Origin: Stutzerimonas stutzeri RCH2
GTDB lineage: Bacteria > Pseudomonadota > Gammaproteobacteria > Pseudomonadales > Pseudomonadaceae
Length of the DNA: 64,000 nt
Assembly: GCF_000327065.1 (NCBI RefSeq)
Contig: NC_019936.1
Span: 1,240,001 to 1,304,000, forward strand
Direction of reading: 5' to 3'
Shown in pieces: positions 38,310-47,947 of the stretch (positions are counted from its first letter, which is position 1; every line of letters begins with the position of its first letter). The translations under genes and the position numbers were made by a program. The notes beneath the pieces were generated by a model. It searched no databases. It was not told the DNA's origin and was given only the letters and a program-made list of their open reading frames with translations.

Positions 38310-39725
38310 TCAGCTCAGCACTTCGATGCGCAGCGTGTTGGTGGTGCCGGGCTGGCCGAGAGGCACGCCAGCGGTGATCAGCACCGTGTCGCCGCTTTGC
38401 GCCATGCCCTGCGCACGCGCCAGTTCCAGGGCGTGACTGCTGACCTGTTCCATGTCGCGCATCGGCGCATCCACCACCGAATACACGCCCCAGGCCACGC
38501 TGAGTTTGCGTGCGGTGGCGACGCTTGGCGTCAGGCTGAGGATTGGCGTGGCCGGGCGTTCACGTGAGGCGCGCAGACTGGAGCGGCCGGATTCGGTGTA
38601 GTTGACCAGCACGGCAATCGGCAGGATGCCGCTGATGCGGCGGATCGCGCAGCTGATGGCATCCGGCAGGGTGGCCTCGGCGTTAGGCCGGTGCACGTCG
38701 AGCTGGGCCTGGAAGTCCGGGCCGCTTTCCACCTGACGAATGATCTTGCTCATCATGCTCACCGCTTCCAGCGGGTAGTCGCCGGAAGCGGTTTCCGCCG
38801 ACAGCATCACCGCGTCCGCGCCCTCGGCAACTGCATTGGCCACGTCGGTGACCTCGGCGCGGGTGGGGGCCGGAGCGAAACGCATGGATTCGAGCATCTG
38901 CGTGGCCACCACCACCGGGCGGCCGAGCTGGCGGCAGATGCGCACGATGTCCTTCTGGATACGCGGCACGTTCTCGGCCGGCACCTCCACGCCCAGATCG
39001 CCGCGCGCCACCATGATCGCGTCGGACAGACGGGCGATTTCGCGCAGGTGCTGCACCGCCGATGGCTTCTCGATCTTGGCCATGAGAAAGGCGCGGTCAC
39101 CGATCAGCTTGCGTGCCTCATGGATGTCCTGCGGGCGCTGGACGAACGACAGTGCGACCCAGTCGAAGCCCAGCTGCAGACCGAACGTCAGGTCGCGACG
39201 GTCCTTCTCGGTCAGCGGGCTCAGCTCCAGCACCGCCTCCGGCACGTTCACACCCTTGCGGTCGGACAGCTCGCCGCCGGCGACCACGCGGGTATCGATG
39301 GCCTCGGCATGGCGCTCGGTGACCGTCAGGCGCAAGCGGCCATCGTCGATCAGCAGCTGCATGCCGGGTTCCAGCGCGGCGATGATTTCCGGATGCGGCA
39401 GGTTGACCCGCTGGCTGTTGCCCGGGGTCGGGTCCAGATCCAGGCGAAAGGCCTGATCGCGTTCCAGGCGTACCTTGCCCTCGGCGAAGCGGCCGACCCT
39501 GAGCTTGGGCCCTTGCAGGTCCATGAGAATGCCGATCGGCTGGTTCAGCTCACGTTCGACCTCGCGAATCCAGGCGAAACGCTCGGCATGGTCGGCGTGC
39601 TCGCCATGGCTGAAGTTCAGGCGGAACAGGTTGACCCCGGCGGCGACCAGCGCCCGAACATCATCGATGCTGCGGGTAGTGGGGCCGAGGGTGGCAAGTA
39701 TCTTGACCTTCTTGTCGGGTTTCAT
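38310..39725 (-). CDS. pyk: Pyruvate kinase
   Basis: A 471-residue enzyme. The N-terminus is KVKILATLGPTTRSIDD. The active-site region is FLMAKIEKPSAVQHL followed by MVARGDLGVEVP, and the A-domain signature is VVVATQMLESM, all intact. It converts PEP and ADP to pyruvate and ATP. Its position after glycerate 2-kinase suggests it completes glycerate-to-pyruvate flow in this operon. Confidence 0.96.
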   Translation of the reverse strand: MKPDKKVKILATLGPTTRSIDDVRALVAAGVNLFRLNFSHGEHADHAERFAWIREVERELNQPIGILMDLQGPKLRVGRFAEGKVRLERDQAFRLDLDPTPGNSQRVNLPHPEIIAALEPGMQLLIDDGRLRLTVTERHAEAIDTRVVAGGELSDRKGVNVPEAVLELSPLTEKDRRDLTFGLQLGFDWVALSFVQRPQDIHEARKLIGDRAFLMAKIEKPSAVQHLREIARLSDAIMVARGDLGVEVPAENVPRIQKDIVRICRQLGRPVVVATQMLESMRFAPAPTRAEVTDVANAVAEGADAVMLSAETASGDYPLEAVSMMSKIIRQVESGPDFQAQLDVHRPNAEATLPDAISCAIRRISGILPIAVLVNYTESGRSSLRASRERPATPILSLTPSVATARKLSVAWGVYSVVDAPMRDMEQVSSHALELARAQGMAQSGDTVLITAGVPLGQPGTTNTLRIEVLS

Positions 39726-39757
39726 GGCGGGCTCGCTGGCAGGTGAGCGCCCTCGGT

Positions 39758-41029
39758 CTAGGCCGAGGGCGGCAGAATCAGGATGGCGCGGAAATCGTTG
39801 ACGTTGGTGCGTGTCGGGCCGGTGACGATCAGGTCGTCCAGCGCGGCGAAATAGCCATAACCGTCGTTATTGGCCAGCGCATCGGCGGCGCGCAGGCCCA
39901 GGGTTTCGGCGCGGGCATAGCTGTCCGGCATCATCAGCGCGCCGGCGTTGTCTTCCGAGCCGTCGATGCCGTCGGTGTCGCCGGCCAGCGCATAGACGTT
40001 CGGCAGGCCTTGCAGGTTTTCGGTGAGGGCGAGCAGGAATTCGGCGTTGCGCCCGCCGCGGCCGTTGCCGCGCACGGTCACCGTGGTCTCGCCGCCCGAG
40101 AGGATCACGCAGGGGGCGGCGATCGGCTGGCCGTGCAGCACCACCTGACGGGCGATGCCGGCGTGCACCTTGGCCACCTCGCGCGCTTCACCTTCCAGAT
40201 CACCGAGGATCAGCGGGGTGATGCCAGCGGCACGGGCCACCTCGGCCGCGGCATCGAGGGACTGCTGCGGCGTGGCGATCAGCCGGAAGTGGCTGCGCGA
40301 GAGCATCGGATCGCCCGGTTTCAGCGTTTCCGAGCGTGGGTCTTCGAGCCAGGCGCGCACGTTGGCCGGCACCTCGATGTGATAACGCTCGAGAATTTCC
40401 AATGCCTGCTCCGATGTGGTCGGATCAGCCACGGTGGGACCGGAGGCAATCACCGTTGCCTCGTCACCGGGCACATCGGAAATCGCATAGGTGTAAACGC
40501 TCGCTGGCCAGCAGGCCTTGGCCAGACGTCCACCCTTGATCGCCGAAAGGTGCTTGCGCACGCAGTTCATCTCGCCAATGTGCGCGCCGGAGCGCAGCAA
40601 CGCCTTGTTGATCGCCTGCTTGTCGGCCAGCGAGATGCCTTCGGCCGGCAGTGCCAGCAGCGAGGAGCCGCCGCCAGATAGCAGGAAGATCACCCGGTCG
40701 CTCTCCTCGAGGTTGCTGACCAGCTCCAGCACGCGGCGGGCAACGCGCTCGCCGGCATCGTCCGGGACCGGGTGGGCGGCTTCCACCACTTCGATACGCT
40801 TGCAGTCGGCGTGATGTTCGTAGCGGGTCACCACCAGCCCGGAGAGTTCGCCTTCCCAGACCTTCTCGATGGCTTCGGCCATGGCCGCAGCCGCCTTGCC
40901 GGCGCCAATGACGATGGCCCGGCCGCTGCGGTCTTCGGGCAGATGGTCGGCGAGCACGTGGCGCGGGTGGGCGGCCTCGATGGCGCTGTCGAACAACTGG
41001 CGCAACAGGGCTTGTGGGTCGAGGGTCAT
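39758..41029 (-). CDS. Glycerate 2-kinase (MOFRL family, TtuD/GckA-like)
   Basis: A 423-residue protein of the GckA/TtuD type with SGGGSSLLALPAEG, VRKHLSAIKGGRLA, and the C-terminal MOFRL region (AGDTDGIDGSEDNAGA). Older annotation calls these hydroxypyruvate reductases; the family is now taken to phosphorylate glycerate to 2-phosphoglycerate. ATG 41029 has AAGGAGCTTCAG upstream, and the earlier open frame is not supported. It follows glxR after a 328-base gap, so it may have its own promoter or readthrough. Confidence 0.9.
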   Translation of the reverse strand: MTLDPQALLRQLFDSAIEAAHPRHVLADHLPEDRSGRAIVIGAGKAAAAMAEAIEKVWEGELSGLVVTRYEHHADCKRIEVVEAAHPVPDDAGERVARRVLELVSNLEESDRVIFLLSGGGSSLLALPAEGISLADKQAINKALLRSGAHIGEMNCVRKHLSAIKGGRLAKACWPASVYTYAISDVPGDEATVIASGPTVADPTTSEQALEILERYHIEVPANVRAWLEDPRSETLKPGDPMLSRSHFRLIATPQQSLDAAAEVARAAGITPLILGDLEGEAREVAKVHAGIARQVVLHGQPIAAPCVILSGGETTVTVRGNGRGGRNAEFLLALTENLQGLPNVYALAGDTDGIDGSEDNAGALMMPDSYARAETLGLRAADALANNDGYGYFAALDDLIVTGPTRTNVNDFRAILILPPSA

Positions 41030-41357
41030 CTGAAGCTCCTTGTATGAGGTCTGCAACCGATTCCAGACCTCAGGGCTCGCCAATGCAAGCGCTAAGGTCT
41101 GCAATTGAAATCGACCCGCCCGGCAGTCGGGCCGTGACTCCTTGTGCCGGGCGAATCGAAAAGGTGCCGTCTGGTGACGGCGGTCGGGCTGAGGGACGCA
41201 GGTCATGCTGGTCGTGGGGAGACGCGATGATTCCGACCTGGCGAACCGCTAACCCGACCCTTTGAGCGCGCTGCGTGAGGCTTCACGACTACCCACCACC
41301 TGGTCTGTCTGTCCCTGAAGGTGGGGTCGCTGGCCCATTGCAGCGTGCTCGAAGGCT
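41030..41357. other. 328-base gap between glxR and glycerate kinase genes
   Basis: No gene seen. It contains one long near-perfect hairpin (listed separately) and the glycerate kinase ribosome site. Unusually long for a gap inside an otherwise compact operon. Confidence 0.5.
41111..41159. repeat. Long inverted repeat inside the gcl-pyk operon
   Basis: TCGACCCGCCCGGCA pairs with TGCCGGGCGAATCGA across 15 positions with one two-base mismatch and a 19-nt loop. It could be an operator, an attenuator or an mRNA-stabilising element. Confidence 0.6.
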
Positions 41358-42248
41358 TTACTCCTTGCGGATCGAGAAGTTGGCCATGTGCTCCAGGCCC
41401 TTGATCAGTGCCGAGTGGTCCCAGCCGCTGCCGCCGATGGCTGCGCAGGTGCTGAACACCTGCTGGGCGTTGGCGGTATTGGGCAGGTTCAGGCCCAGCT
41501 CGCGGGCGCCAGCCAACGCCAGGTTGAGGTCCTTCTGGTGCAGGCTGATGCGGAAGCCCGGATCGAAGGTGCCCTTGATCATGCGTTCACCGTGCACCTC
41601 GAGGATCTTCGAGCCGGCGAAGCCGCCCATCAGCGCCTCGCGCACCTTGGCCGGGTCGGCACCGTTGCGTGCGGCGAACAGCAGGGCTTCGGCCACCGCC
41701 TGGATGTTCAGCGCGACGATGATCTGGTTAGCCACCTTGGCGGTCTGGCCGTCGCCGTTGCCGCCGACCAGGGTGATGTTCTTGCCCATCGCCTGGAACA
41801 GCGGCAGGGCGCGGGCGAAGCTTTCTTCGCTGCCGCCGACCATGATCGACAGCGTTGCGGCCTTGGCGCCGACTTCACCGCCCGATACCGGTGCGTCGAG
41901 GTACTGGGCGCCGGTGGCGTTGATTTTCTCGGCAAAGGTCTTGGTGGCGCTGGGTGAGATCGAGCTCATGTCGATCACCAGCTTGTTCGGGCCAACACCT
42001 TCGGCGATGCCGTTTTCGCGGAACAGCACGTCCTCGACATGCGGAGTGTCCGGGACCATGACGATGATGAACTCGGCTTCCTGGGCGACTTCCTTCGGGT
42101 TGGCCAGGGCGACTGCACCGGCCTCGATCAAAGCTGCCGGAGCGGCGTCGTGATGCGTGGACAGAAAGATGTCGTGGCCTGCCTTCTGCAGGTTCTGAGC
42201 CATGGGTAAGCCCATGATGCCGGTGCCGATAAATCCGATCTTAGCCAT
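41358..42248 (-). CDS. glxR: Tartronate semialdehyde reductase (2-hydroxy-3-oxopropionate reductase)
   Basis: A 296-residue beta-hydroxyacid dehydrogenase. The NAD(P) loop is GFIGTGIMGLPMAQNL, the substrate motif is APVSGGEVGAKAATL, and the catalytic Lys lies in NGDGQTAKVANQI. It reduces tartronate semialdehyde to D-glycerate. It sits between hyi (33 bases upstream) and the glycerate kinase, in pathway order after Gcl. GGAGATTACTC precedes the ATG. Confidence 0.95.
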   Translation of the reverse strand: MAKIGFIGTGIMGLPMAQNLQKAGHDIFLSTHHDAAPAALIEAGAVALANPKEVAQEAEFIIVMVPDTPHVEDVLFRENGIAEGVGPNKLVIDMSSISPSATKTFAEKINATGAQYLDAPVSGGEVGAKAATLSIMVGGSEESFARALPLFQAMGKNITLVGGNGDGQTAKVANQIIVALNIQAVAEALLFAARNGADPAKVREALMGGFAGSKILEVHGERMIKGTFDPGFRISLHQKDLNLALAGARELGLNLPNTANAQQVFSTCAAIGGSGWDHSALIKGLEHMANFSIRKE

Positions 42249-42280
42249 GAGTAATCTCCTTCAATTCGATTCAGTTCGGG

Positions 42281-43063
42281 TCAGATGGCGTTGTGGCTCT
42301 TCAGCCAGCCAAGGCCTGCTTCGGTGGTGGTGGCCGGCTTGTACTCGCAGCCGACCCAGCCTTGGTAGCCGATACGGTCCAGGTGCTCGAACAGGAAGTG
42401 GTAGTTGATCTCGCCGGTGCCCGGTTCGTTACGGCCTGGGTTGTCGGCCAGCTGGATATGGTTGATCGCGTCCAGGTTGGCTTCGATGGTCCGCGCCAGG
42501 TCTCCCTCCATGATCTGCATGTGGTAGACGTCGTACTGCAGGAACAGGTTGGGGTGACCGACCTTGCCGCGGATCTCCTGCGCCTGGGAGGTGTTGTTGA
42601 GGAAAAAGCGCGGGATGTCGCGGGTGTTGATCATCTCCATCACCAGGCGGATGCCAGCCTCTTCGAGCTTCTGCGCGGCATAGCGCAGGTTCTCGATAAA
42701 GGTCATTTCCAGCTCGCCGAGATCGGCGCCACGCGGGGCGATGCCGGCCAGGCAGTTGACCTGGGTATTGCCGAGCACCTTGGCATAGGCGATGGCCTGG
42801 TCGACGCCGGCGCGGAACTCCTCGACCCGCTCCGGCAGGATGGCGATACCGCGCTCACCGCTTGCCCAGTCGCCGGCCGGCAGGTTGAACAGCACCTGGG
42901 TCAGCTTGTTGGCGTCCAGCCGGGCCTTGATCTCCTCGGCCGGGTAGTCGTAGGGGAACAGGTATTCGACTCCGGTAAAGCCGGCTGCGGCAGCGGCGGC
43001 GAAGCGATCGGTGAAGTCCTGCTCGGTGAACAGCATCGACAGGTTGGCGGCAAAGCGGGGCAT
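42281..43063 (-). CDS. hyi: Hydroxypyruvate isomerase
   Basis: A 260-residue TIM-barrel protein beginning MPRFAANLSMLFTEQDF, with metal-binding and catalytic segments (LVMEMINTRDIPRFFLN, LQYDVYHMQIMEGDL, GWVGCEYKPA). It interconverts hydroxypyruvate and tartronate semialdehyde, next to Gcl and GlxR. CAGGAGAGAGAACC precedes the ATG. Confidence 0.95.
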   Translation of the reverse strand: MPRFAANLSMLFTEQDFTDRFAAAAAAGFTGVEYLFPYDYPAEEIKARLDANKLTQVLFNLPAGDWASGERGIAILPERVEEFRAGVDQAIAYAKVLGNTQVNCLAGIAPRGADLGELEMTFIENLRYAAQKLEEAGIRLVMEMINTRDIPRFFLNNTSQAQEIRGKVGHPNLFLQYDVYHMQIMEGDLARTIEANLDAINHIQLADNPGRNEPGTGEINYHFLFEHLDRIGYQGWVGCEYKPATTTEAGLGWLKSHNAI

Positions 43064-43143
43064 GGTTCTCTCTCCTGATCTGTAGGGATCAAATTCGGTT
43101 CTGCATTACGGTGGTGTGGTGACCACCCTGGGTGTTGCGTTGC

Positions 43144-43237
43144 GGTGGATATGCTTCGCGATACCCACCCTACGGTTGCACTGCACTGCACTGCACTGGC
43201 GTGGCGTAGGGTGGAAAACCGCGAAGCGTTTTCCACG
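43144..43237. repeat. REP-like inverted pair (BIME) with GCACT pentamer repeat
   Basis: Two hairpins in opposite orientation lie in the hyi-gcl gap: GGTGGATATGC...ACCCACCCTACG (43144-43174) and CGTAGGGTGGAAAACCGCGAAGCGTTTTCCACG (43205-43237). The second has a perfect 9-bp stem GTGGAAAAC / GTTTTCCAC. Between them a TGCACTGCACTGCACTGCACTG run gives four GCACT units (43177-43198). The layout is that of pseudomonad REP/BIME elements. Confidence 0.7.
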
Positions 43238-43251
43238 CGTGTGGGTGATGC

Positions 43252-45033
<1,782 letters not shown>

Positions 45034-45059
45034 TGTTCTTCCTCCTGATTCTTGGAATC

Positions 45060-45178
45060 ACGATCTGCTGCGCGTCGGCCCTGCTGCGTTAAAACCAGGC
45101 TCGGAATGCTCATTTGCACCAGCAAACTCCGCTTCCTCGCCTGCTTTTGCCTTGCAGGTCTCTAGCTCGCTAGATCGT
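45060..45178. repeat. 119-bp imperfect palindromic intergenic element
   Basis: Bounded by ACGATCT and AGATCGT (perfect 7-bp terminal inverts). The centre is TTTGCACCAGCAAA, flanked by imperfectly mirrored CCAGGCTCGGAATG and CTTCCTCGCCTG. It resembles, from memory, a dispersed ERIC-like intergenic palindrome of pseudomonads. It fills much of the gap between gcl and the divergent LysR gene. Confidence 0.6.
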
Positions 45179-45285
45179 GGCTGTCTTTTTATTCGATAGT
45201 TTTTCTACGTGGATCAAGCATGCCGCCCTGGATTCGCAGGCGGAATTGGCCGAGACTTCAGTTCTGTCGATATCAGGAGTATCGA

Positions 45286-46194
45286 ATGGATCGTTACACG
45301 ACCCTGCGCAGCTTCGTGCTGGTGGCCGATTGCGGCAGCTTCGCCGCGGCTGCGCACAAGGAAAACGTCACTCCAGTGGTGATGGGGCGGCGGCTGGATG
45401 CGCTGGAGCGGCACCTGGGTGTGAAGCTGATGCACCGCTCGACGCGCGGGCTGTCATTGACCGATCTGGGCGAGCAGTATCTGGAGCGCGCCCGTGGGCT
45501 GCTGAAGGATTTCGACGAGGTGGATGCCAGCATCAGCCACGACCGCACTTCGGTGCGTGGCCATCTGGTGGTATCGGCGCCGGCAGCATTCGGGCGGCGA
45601 CATATCGGCCCGCACGCGCCGGCATTCCAGGCGCGTTATCCCGACCTGCAACTGTCGTTCAACTTCACCGACAGCGTGGTCGATCTGGTGCGCCACGGCT
45701 ATGACATGGGCATTCGCATCGGCGAGGTGACCGACCCCAACTACGTGGCGGTGCGGCTGTTTCCGAACAGGCGGGTGGTCTGCGGTTCGCCGGAATATTT
45801 CGCCCGCCACGGCACGCCGACGGCATTGGAGGAGCTGACCGAGCACAACTGCCTGGCCTTCAACCTGCAGGGCGGCCAGCAGCGTGGCTGGACCTTCCTG
45901 CGTGACGGCAGGCAGGTGGCGATCCGCGTGGCCGGCAATCTGGACTGCAATGACGGTGAGCTGCTGTTCGACTGGGTCAAGCAGGGGCTGGGCATCGGCT
46001 GGCGCTCGACCTGGGAGATCCAGGCCGAGCTCAAGCGCGGCGAGCTGGTCACGGTACTCGACGAGTACGCGCTGCCGGCCTACGACATCCAGGCGGTGTA
46101 CCCGCAGCAGCGCTACCTGCCGGCCAAGGTGCGTTTCTTCATCGACTACCTGAAGGACATCTACAACGCACCGGGCTATTGGGAAGTGCGCTGA
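45286..46194 (+). CDS. LysR-type regulator, divergent from gcl
   Basis: A 302-residue LysR regulator starting MDRYTTLRSFVLVADCGSFA, with a helix-turn-helix in the first 60 residues and a substrate-binding domain (YDMGIRIGEVTDPNYVAVRL). It is divergent from gcl across a 252-base gap, so it is the natural candidate to control the glyoxylate-to-pyruvate operon. The inducer is not known. ATG 45286 has CAGGAG seven bases upstream. Confidence 0.88.
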   Translation: MDRYTTLRSFVLVADCGSFAAAAHKENVTPVVMGRRLDALERHLGVKLMHRSTRGLSLTDLGEQYLERARGLLKDFDEVDASISHDRTSVRGHLVVSAPAAFGRRHIGPHAPAFQARYPDLQLSFNFTDSVVDLVRHGYDMGIRIGEVTDPNYVAVRLFPNRRVVCGSPEYFARHGTPTALEELTEHNCLAFNLQGGQQRGWTFLRDGRQVAIRVAGNLDCNDGELLFDWVKQGLGIGWRSTWEIQAELKRGELVTVLDEYALPAYDIQAVYPQQRYLPAKVRFFIDYLKDIYNAPGYWEVR

Positions 46195-46199
46195 GCGGC

Positions 46200-46610
46200 T
46201 CAGTTGCCGCGGTAGGTGGAGAAGCCGTAAGGGCTCAGCAGCAGCGGGATGTGATAGTGCTCGACGCTGCCATCGGCTTCGAAGATCACTGGAACTTCGG
46301 GGAAAAAGGTGCTGGCCTTGTGCGCGGCGAACCAGTCGCCGGTCTTGAAGGTGACGCGGTAGGTACCTTTTTCCAGCGCCTTGCCTTCGGGGTACAGCGC
46401 GGTGATGCGGCCCTGGGCGTTGGTCTCGCCACTGTTGAGTGATTTCCAGCTGTCGCCCTGGCGCTGTTCCAGGGTGACACGGACGTCCGGCGAAGGCAGG
46501 CCGTCTTGCAGATTCAGCACATGCACGCTGAGGGGGTTGCCAGCGGCCAGGGACAGACCGGACAGGCCGCTGAGCATCAAACCGGCGGCGATGGAACGTA
46601 ATGCTTTCAT
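46200..46610 (-). CDS. hiuH: Periplasmic hydroxyisourate hydrolase (HiuH/transthyretin-like)
   Basis: A 136-residue exported protein (signal KALRSIAAGLMLSGLSGLSLA) of the transthyretin-related HIUase family. It keeps the catalytic His in LSVHVLNLQDG, the Arg in QGRITAL, the His in EHYHIPLLLSPYG and the C-terminal YRG motif (YRGN here, usually YRGS). It strongly resembles E. coli HiuH, which is also periplasmic and sits next to HprRS. It hydrolyses 5-hydroxyisourate; its physiological role in the periplasm is not settled. It starts 16 bases after the HbpS-like gene in a two-gene unit. Confidence 0.85.
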   Translation of the reverse strand: MKALRSIAAGLMLSGLSGLSLAAGNPLSVHVLNLQDGLPSPDVRVTLEQRQGDSWKSLNSGETNAQGRITALYPEGKALEKGTYRVTFKTGDWFAAHKASTFFPEVPVIFEADGSVEHYHIPLLLSPYGFSTYRGN

Positions 46611-46626
46611 GGGGTTTTCCTTTTCT

Positions 46627-47130
46627 TCAGTGGGAGGAGGGCAGCAGTTTTTCGATGGCGGCCATGGCGCAGGCCTCGTCGTTCTTGGCACCGCCGGCGC
46701 CGGCCACGCCGATGGCGCCGATCACCTCGTTGCCGACCTTCAGCGGCACGCCACCGCCGAGCAGCAACAGCTCATCCAGCGTGTTGAGGTTGGCGGCGTC
46801 CGGCGTAGCGGCGGCGCGCTCGGCGAACAGACGGGTCGGGGTCTTGCTCGACAGCGCGGTGTAGGCCTTGCGCTGCGCGGCGAGGGTGTTGTGCGGGCCG
46901 ACGTTGTCGTCCCGGCGCAGGGCAACCAGGTTGCCGCCGCGATCGACCACCGCGACCACCGCCGTGCGGTTTTCCGCGTGGCACTGGTCCAGCGTGGCCT
47001 GGATCAGGCCATCGGCCAGGGCCAGCGAGACGTTCTGCTGGGTTAGCGGTGCCGGTGTGGCGGCGTTGGCGCTCAGGGCCGGGGTAAGTAATGCCAGGGT
47101 CAGCAATGACAGTGTGGCTGCGAGACGCAT
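46627..47130 (-). CDS. Exported GlcG/HbpS (DUF336) haem-binding-like protein
   Basis: A 167-residue protein with a signal peptide (MRLAATLSLLTLALLTPALSANA) and a DUF336 domain (VVAVVDRGGNLVALRRDDN; LLLLGGGVPLKVGNEVIGAIGVAG; CAMAAIEKL). Streptomyces HbpS is an extracellular haem-binding oxidative-stress sensor partner of the SenS-SenR two-component system. Here the gene is divergent from an HprRS-type system and upstream of hiuH in the same unit. AAGGAAACCGAT precedes the ATG. Haem binding is inferred. Confidence 0.82.
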   Translation of the reverse strand: MRLAATLSLLTLALLTPALSANAATPAPLTQQNVSLALADGLIQATLDQCHAENRTAVVAVVDRGGNLVALRRDDNVGPHNTLAAQRKAYTALSSKTPTRLFAERAAATPDAANLNTLDELLLLGGGVPLKVGNEVIGAIGVAGAGGAKNDEACAMAAIEKLLPSSH

Positions 47131-47202
47131 ATCGGTTTCCTTGGGTGACTTGGCTGCGGAGCGCATGGTGCCGATGCCTGCCCGTCAGAACCGTTGCCTG
47201 CG

Positions 47203-47220
47203 CATTACGCTTTTGTAATG
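47203..47220. promoter_or_regulatory. HprR/CusR-type operator between hbpS-hiuH and the two-component genes
   Basis: CATTACGCTTTTGTAATG has perfect 6-bp inverted arms CATTAC / GTAATG with a 6-base spacer, the same arms and spacing I recall for the E. coli HprR/CusR box (CATTACAAAATTGTAATG). It lies 53 bases upstream of the regulator gene and 73 bases upstream of hbpS, able to serve both directions. Confidence 0.75.
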
Positions 47221-47272
47221 GCCGCTTGGTCATCCACTCCCATAACCTATGCGCCATCAGCGAGGTGATCCG

Positions 47273-47947
47273 ATGCGAATTCTGGTGGTGGAGGACGAAG
47301 CCAAGACGGCTGACTACCTCAAGCGCGGGCTGGAGGAATCTGGCTATCGCGTCGAGGTGGCGCGCAACGGCGTCGATGGCAAATACCTGATTGAGGAGGA
47401 GACCTTCGACCTGGTGATCCTCGACGTCATGCTGCCGGGGCTCGACGGCTGGGAGCTGGTACAGGTGGTGCGCAGGCGCTCGGCGCATACGCCGGTGCTG
47501 TTCCTCACCGCGCGCGATGCGGTGGAAGACCGTGTGCGTGGGCTGGAGCTGGGCGCCGACGACTATCTGGTCAAGCCGTTCTCCTACGCCGAGCTGCTGG
47601 CGCGGGTACGCACCCTGCTGCGGCGCGGACCGCCGCGGGAAGTCGAGCGCTTTCAGGTTGCTGATCTTGAGCTGGACCTGTTGCGCCGTCGCGTCAGTCG
47701 CCAGGGCGAACGCATCAGCCTGACCAACAAGGAGTTTGCCTTGCTGCACCTGTTGCTGCTGCGCCAAGGCGAGGTGCTCTCGCGTGCGCAGATCGCCTCG
47801 CAGGTCTGGCAGATGAACTTCGACAGCGACACCAATGTGGTCGACGTGGCGATCCGCCGCCTGCGCGCCAAGGTCGACGACCCCTATCCGCTCAAGCTTA
47901 TCCACACCGTGCGCGGTATGGGCTATGTGCTGGAAGCCGCCACGTGA
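47273..47947 (+). CDS. hprR: Response regulator, HprR/CusR (OmpR) family
   Basis: A 224-residue OmpR-type regulator. The receiver has the Asp/Glu acidic pocket in [20 protein letters not shown], the phospho-Asp in [15 protein letters not shown], and the Lys in [13 protein letters not shown]. The C-terminal winged helix contains [17 protein letters not shown]. The length matches HprR/CusR (about 223-227). It is divergent from hbpS-hiuH across a palindromic operator. HprR is favoured over CusR or CopR because of hiuH and the absence of copper genes, but the symbol is tentative. It overlaps hprS by 4 bases. Confidence 0.82.
   Translation: MRILVVEDEAKTADYLKRGLEESGYRVEVARNGVDGKYLIEEETFDLVILDVMLPGLDGWELVQVVRRRSAHTPVLFLTARDAVEDRVRGLELGADDYLVKPFSYAELLARVRTLLRRGPPREVERFQVADLELDLLRRRVSRQGERISLTNKEFALLHLLLLRQGEVLSRAQIASQVWQMNFDSDTNVVDVAIRRLRAKVDDPYPLKLIHTVRGMGYVLEAAT

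Noticed and set aside
43177..43198. GCACT tandem repeat as a possible CRISPR or iteron array
   Set aside because: Units are only 5 bases with no spacers; it sits between REP-like hairpins and is better read as part of a BIME.
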